This document shows positions 59,401-64,000 of a stretch of 64,000 bases of DNA, in pieces; positions within the stretch are counted from its first letter, which is position 1; each line of letters starts with the position of its first letter. The notes beneath the pieces were generated by a model. It searched no databases and was not told the DNA's origin. It saw only the letters and a program-made list of their open reading frames with translations. Position numbers and translations under genes: made by a program. This DNA comes from Micropterix aruncella (Eukaryota; Arthropoda; Insecta; Lepidoptera; Micropterigidae), in the NCBI GenBank assembly GCA_944548615.1, contig OX155961.1, positions 16,647,629 through 16,711,628 on the forward strand, given 5' to 3'.

Positions 59401-60043
59401 TAACACCAGCAGAGGGCGCTGCCGGTCCCGTAGAGCGCGCTGTAGGTTTGTACTTATAAATAATATATTTTAATAATGTGATTTCATTAAATGAGTTATT
59501 CTATGATATAAACAAAGCCTGTTTCAGTCTATACGTCTTGCAGCCATTAAAGAAATTTGCAAGCGAGAACCTTCATCTTTACCCTTGTGAAGATTTTTTA
59601 AACCCAATTAACCTTTCAATTTGTCTCAGTGACAAAGGCACAGAGTTCCAAATCCAATATTATTACAATTAAAACCTATATTTTACTGAGAGCGTCAACA
59701 AATGTGTGGCGGTCAACCAATTTCTTCGGTGACTAGCACTAACTTCCTCCGGTTCAAAATCTATCCCAGCTAGATAGATTGCACTGTGATAGATTTTTTT
59801 ATATTCGCAAGTTTAGTAATGATCTAGGTCATGCATGCTTCGCAATATGGAGACTTGCACCTACATTCTCCCTCAGCAGTCTTTTAAAATACAAATATGC
59901 ATATGTACACTCTCTTATTATGTAAGGAGTAGAGATGCGGGTCATTGCTATGGATCGCCAGAGTAAGTTTATTCTTTAAAACGGGCACTCAGTTGTGAGG
60001 CTCACGATCCCCCGATACTCCAGCAAGAGACGGGCACTATTAA
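59401..60043. other. No gene recognised
   Basis: A short GC-rich piece (CAGCAGAGGGCGCTGCCGGT near 59408) stands out. Otherwise unremarkable. Confidence 0.4.
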
Positions 60044-60160
60044 AAAAAACACGCGGAAGATCTGCAAAGAGCTGATTTTGAAAAATATATTTACAGAGAC
60101 CAGCACCGTTTGGTTATAAATCTACAAGATAGCAGCGACAGCAGTTCAGATGACGAGTAA
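60044..60160 (+). CDS. Possible C-terminal coding scrap with acidic tail
   Basis: The frame KKHAEDLQRADFEKYIYRDQ followed by HRLVINLQDSSDSSSDDE ends in TAA. The composition is protein-like, with mixed charged residues, aromatic residues and a Ser/Asp/Glu-rich terminus as in many nuclear proteins and some transposases. It is preceded by an A8 run where a frameshift may have occurred. An AATAAA lies about 210 bases downstream at 60373. I do not recognise the protein. It may be the last exon of a host gene or the end of a DNA transposon ORF. Confidence 0.25.
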   Translation, partial: KKHAEDLQRADFEKYIYRDQHRLVINLQDSSDSSSDDE

Positions 60161-60430
60161 AATATAGCTTTTTTAATATATTTGTTTAGCCTGACCAACC
60201 TATAATTGTATTTTTTGTTAAAATGTAATTTGTAATATTTAGTACTTAGTTTCATGTTACATTTTAAGATAATATTTAGGTTAATGTAGATATTTTTTAA
60301 TATTCTTTAAACTTTTATTTCACTTTTTTGTTGCATGTATACGTTAGTTTGTATTTATGAAAATTTTTCTTAATAAATGAGTTTAAAACTAACTAAACCA
60401 ATTATTACAAATAAACCCATCGAAAATTTT
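60161..60430. other. AT-rich possible 3'UTR
   Basis: Follows the coding scrap at 60044-60160 and contains AATAAA at 60373. No other signal. Confidence 0.25.
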
Positions 60431-60436
60431 CATCAT

Positions 60437-60542
60437 AATCTATAATATCCATCGATATCTCTTGTCATCTTTATCGATCCAACCATCGATCCATCATAAT
60501 CCATCGATATTCCATCGATACATCGATAATCCATCGATACTG
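60437..60542. repeat. Cluster of seven ATCGAT motifs
   Basis: CCATCGAT or ATCGAT recurs seven times in about 100 bases, several in the TATCGATA-like context CCATCGATA. This is a short irregular minisatellite. In flies CGATA and TATCGATA sites bind BEAF-32 and DREF. Whether that applies here is unknown. Confidence 0.75.
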
Positions 60543-60729
60543 CTATTACTATTTTTAAAACACGCATCCCCATAGTGCGAGCGAAAGACAGCGAGTGTGA
60601 GCGAGAGGTCCGGCCTAATGATTTATGACTCCAAGTGCACGTTGATATTGGCCGTACTATAGTTCTGTGGCTTAGGCTGGCCGCAAATATTAACCCAAGG
60701 TATAGAATCAGGTTATGCATATCATTAAA

Positions 60730-60995
60730 AAAATGTATTGTCATCGGAATTGAACCAACATGTAATTTTTCAACTTCTTATGATAATATTTGATGAGTTC
60801 CCTCAATTCCTCATGGATTATATCATCAAATAGGATTTTGATAAAAATGAGACCAATCTGAAAGTATATTTTTTCAAGTAGAAAAAGAACTTTAAAAATC
60901 GGTTCATAAATGGCAGAGTTTTGAGGTAACAAACATTTAAAAAAAAGATACAACCGAATAGATAGCCTCTTCTTTTTTTGAAGTCGGTTAATAAG
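60730..60995 (+). mobile_element. Lepidopteran-type dispersed repeat ending in GAAGTCGGTTAA
   Basis: The right end reads AATCGGTTCATAAATGGCAG, GAGGTAACAAACAT, CCGAATAGATAGCCTC and TTTTTTTGAAGTCGGTTAAT. I know this ending from many moth and butterfly genomic sequences. The left limit is approximate and the class is not established here. Confidence 0.6.
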
Positions 60996-61985
60996 CGAGA
61001 TTAAGGCATTTAAAGAAGTGTCGGTAGCTTAGGTTAGTTTTTTTAATACTACATATACACCTCACCTATATGGCGGTAGGTTAGGTTAGTGTTTTAAAAC
61101 ATTCTAAAAATATGAGTAAAAAAACTTTTTTTTAATGTAAATTTGTTTTATTTTGTATCTAAATATTACGCGTCCGAAGTTTTTTCTAACACATTTAGCA
61201 TTACAATTATCTAATCTAAGAGCGTTTCTTTTTTATCGATTTTTGAGAAAGGTTCCTATACTAATATATTCCAATATCGCTTTTCTGAAGCATTTATTTG
61301 TTATTCGCGTCCACAAAGAGCAGAGGTAAGAAAGAATCTTCCATCTTCCATTCTTAGTGGTTAAGAAAGAGCGTTCTTGTACTCTGACAGGAAGTGCTTT
61401 TTGAGAGGCGTTTCTCTCCTTACAAAAGGAAGGAGGAAACTTCCACCTCAGAATACGAGAAAATATGCAGCCTAGAATGCAGAGCGCTTTGAATATTTGA
61501 GGGCAACGTGTTGTAAGCGATATTTTAAGAGGGACTGTTACGGGGTTGGATGTTGTCACCCCTCTGCTTCCCCCTTTGATGTATAATTTGAAGGCCGTTA
61601 AGTTAAAATATATTGTGGCCGTTTCGAATCCAATTTTTGTAACGGCTGTAGTGATATATTAAAGTAGATCAGTAATTTTTAGGGCTACGTATTAAAGCGT
61701 AAAACAAATCAAAACCAAATCATTTATTTTCCTAAAAACTTATACATAGTTGTATAGTCTTAGTTACAATTACATTTACAATTGTGACATGATTAAATTC
61801 TTCATTCTATTAATAATCAAAAGATGAATGCTCACTCGTAAGAAAGTATCTAAAGTACCTACATAGGTTGCAGAATTAAAACGAATCTCACCATTTTGTT
61901 TTGATGGATAAAAGTTGAGTAAGATATGTAGGCAGAAATTAACAAAATATGTTGTGTTTCTATTACATTAAATAAAATGAATAAT
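60996..61985. other. No gene recognised
   Basis: A 108-codon minus-strand frame (61233-61559) has normal composition but no motif I recognise. The rest is AT-rich. Confidence 0.35.
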
Positions 61986-61989
61986 GTAA

Positions 61990-62400
61990 TGCAACAATAA
62001 ATTATTAGTTAAAAAAACACTAAAAACACGCTTTTGGGCTATGATACGATATTCACATACACACGGCTATGATACGTTATTCCATTATGGAATGCCAGTG
62101 CCTATCTTCCGGCTTCATCATCAGACCTTGAAACCCAAAGTTCATTCCAAGACTTTTCTAACAAGTCCAAACACAGCTATGATACGATGTTCCATCATGA
62201 AGTTCCAGTTCATATCTTCCGACTCCATCATCAGATCAGTTCGACATTACCATATTATTATATTGTCATCAGATCTACATACAGCTGCCAATTTTCACTA
62301 CGCTACGATCCTTGGAAGATGGTTAAATTAGTTACCTTAGATTCCATTACATAGTTACATACAGGTCGACCTAATAAAAGCGTGTTAAAAATAAGAACGT
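61990..62400 (+). mobile_element. Lepidopteran-type dispersed repeat with internal duplication
   Basis: GGCTATGATACGTTATTCCA…ATCTTCCGGCTTCATCATCA at about 62064 is repeated as AGCTATGATACGATGTTCCA…ATCTTCCGACTCCATCATCA at about 62176. The right end ACATACAGGTCGACCTAATA, AAAGCGTG is the reverse complement of 12050-12108. Confidence 0.6.
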
Positions 62401-63370
62401 TATTATGAACATATATTAATTCTTTAAAATAACTATAAAAATGAGTTTTTTTTTTATCAATAAATGTCAAAAATAGCCCAAAACCAAAAGTGAGAATTGT
62501 CAAAAAGAAAAAATAAAATATCCTATGTGATTACATTTCAAATAAAAATAATATATTATTAATATGACCTAATAATATAAATAGTTAATAAATGTTACTC
62601 TAATAGAAATCGATCAATTACCTATTATAGAAATAGAAATAGTCAATGCCCACAGTTTTTAGAGATCGTTAATTTCGTACAATTCTCTTTCTATGGGATG
62701 TATTATAATTTGAGCTTATTCTTAAATTGGGGTATTTTTTCTTACCAGCAATTTTTTTGATACTAAGGGGTAGATTGTAGTAGCATAACATGTTTTTAAT
62801 TTTAACTTTAATTTGAATTTAATTTAACATTTCTTTTAAATTTTAACTTTATTTTTTTGTTTTTTATTCACGTATTAGATAAGACTTGCCCTCTCGCCTA
62901 AAAATAATTTACCGATGTTAGTACCACCTTAACACAGGTTCATACCTAGTGAGGTGGTAAAATCAAAATCAAAAAATCAGTATTCCTAAATCATGTTACA
63001 AAATCAGTAAATAAATCGTATATTTTTTTTAAAAAGAGGGTTAAAAAAAAATAAAAAATTTAGGTAGTCGATTGTAAATATAAAATTTTGAAAGTGTGTG
63101 CCATATAAACATTTTTCTAACAAAAACTCCTTAATTTTTTTTTTAAATAGAGCATATGTGTGTATATTTTTTATCTCCTCTGATAACCTGTTATAAAATA
63201 AATACTACATAATTACTCATAACATTATAGTAACTCCGGACGTGGCCGTAGATGATTGAGTATGGATGAGGAGTCCTTGGCTCACGACCTTTTTTATTAT
63301 CCTTTTCATTCTAGTTTTCTGTTTGTTTCTTTTTCATTAATTTAATTTTTATTGTTCTTTTGCGTAGCCA
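62401..63370. other. AT-rich DNA, nothing recognised
   Basis: Only A/T runs. No gene or element identified. Confidence 0.5.
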
Positions 63371-63378
63371 TGGCAATG

Positions 63379-63610
63379 AATCTATACTAATATTATGAAG
63401 AGGTAAAGTTTGTGACGTTGTAGGAAGTAATCTCTGGATCTACTGAACCGATTTTCAAAATTATTTTACCAATAGAAAGCCACGTTATTTGTGAGTGTCA
63501 TAGGCTATATATTAATCCGAAAACTGAAAATTCTTTCTCGTGGTAGTCGGATTTCCAAAGTAAGTCGGAAAAAACGGTCGAACGAAAAGGTTTCTAACGA
63601 ACGCTACCTT
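63379..63610 (+). mobile_element. Helitron-like 5' end
   Basis: Begins TCTATACTAATATTATGAAG, AGGTAAAGTTTGTGACG and continues with CTACTGAACCGATTTTCAAA and ATAGGCTATATATTAATCC. This is the usual order of blocks in a common insect Helitron-type repeat. No CTRR end was located. The next blocks (TTAACGATGAGTGATAT at about 63611) resemble part of the fold-back element near 46760. Confidence 0.5.
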
Positions 63611-64000
63611 AACGATGAGTGATATATGATTAAGTTTTAGAGAAAAGTTGTAGAGCTTGATAATGCCTACAAAAAAGTCAGCGACAGCATATGTCTCACT
63701 TTTATATTTAAGTCACAAAAATACTTTTTCATATTAAAAAATTATTTAAATCGTTAGGTCATGTTTATTGGTCATATTATCAACAATTATGAATTCTTGT
63801 CAAAATAAGTAAATTTATCGTCTCAAGTGTTTAAAACAACTTTTCTCTTTTACTGCATATAATTTCACTTTTATTGCATAAATGGTTAAAGAGATAAGAC
63901 ACTCACAAATAAGACACTTACAAGAAGACACTCACAAATAACGGTAATATAGTCAAATTCGCATGCAAATACATATATGCATATGCAGTAAAATATAACC
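63611..64000. other. AT-rich window end
   Basis: Contains short direct repeats ACACTCACAAATAA near 63899-63940. Nothing else recognised. Confidence 0.4.

Noticed and set aside
61078..61100. TTAGG-like telomeric repeat (TAGGTTAGGTTAG)
   Set aside because: Only two units, and similar short runs occur by chance elsewhere, for example near 56786.

Overview
The window is AT-rich, repeat-dense eukaryotic DNA. No intact host gene was found. The repeat types point to an insect, most likely a lepidopteran. They include Jockey/CR1/RTE-type LINE remnants, a Penelope-like element with a GIY-YIG endonuclease, hAT and Tc1/mariner elements, Helitron-like ends, and a dispersed repeat ending in a GAAGTCGGTTAA motif that I associate with moth and butterfly genomes. 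The species cannot be fixed from the sequence.

Region by region. 1-4100: AT-rich DNA with a possible 3'-terminal exon (182-289), a broken reverse-transcriptase (RT) scrap and a possible 5S-rRNA-derived SINE. 4100-8715: an unusual block made of a long (AT)n tract, five near-identical ~556-bp tandem units, a second (AT)n tract, two Penelope ends in perfect inverted orientation, and a third (AT)n tract. 9200-14500: a clearer 5S-derived SINE, LINE tails, several copies of an unclassified ~700-bp repeat called family A here, a Penelope fragment, a Helitron-like end and a very G-rich stretch. 15900-21900: LINE C-termini, a 304-bp TIR element, and a Penelope element with target-site duplications nested in a LINE. 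22400-31800: a hAT element, a family A copy with a 12-bp target-site duplication, and a nearly complete ~3-kb LINE ORF with endonuclease and RT on the minus strand. 31900-47700: a GC-rich island, a ~930-bp DNA element with subterminal motifs, more LINE remnants, more family A copies, a local duplication, a third inverted Penelope pair and a long fold-back element. 47800-50350: a LINE interrupted by a 1,299-bp mariner whose transposase frame is open. 51100-56800: a LINE scrap, an inverted-repeat element, a 147-bp tandem array and a local segmental duplication whose two copies carry different later insertions. 56800-64000: LINE C-termini, a possible C-terminal coding scrap with an acidic tail, a cluster of ATCGAT motifs and lepidopteran-type dispersed repeats.

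The genes do not form a pathway; the window is a layered record of transposition. The points most worth a second look are: the repeated appearance of Penelope ends (and one family A copy) as inverted pairs; the palindrome of Penelope ends between (AT)n tracts beside a recent tandem amplification; a 5S-headed SINE whose tail matches LINE tails in the same window; the intact mariner; the 3'-anchored family A retroposon; and a duplication that preserves the empty site of a hAT insertion.
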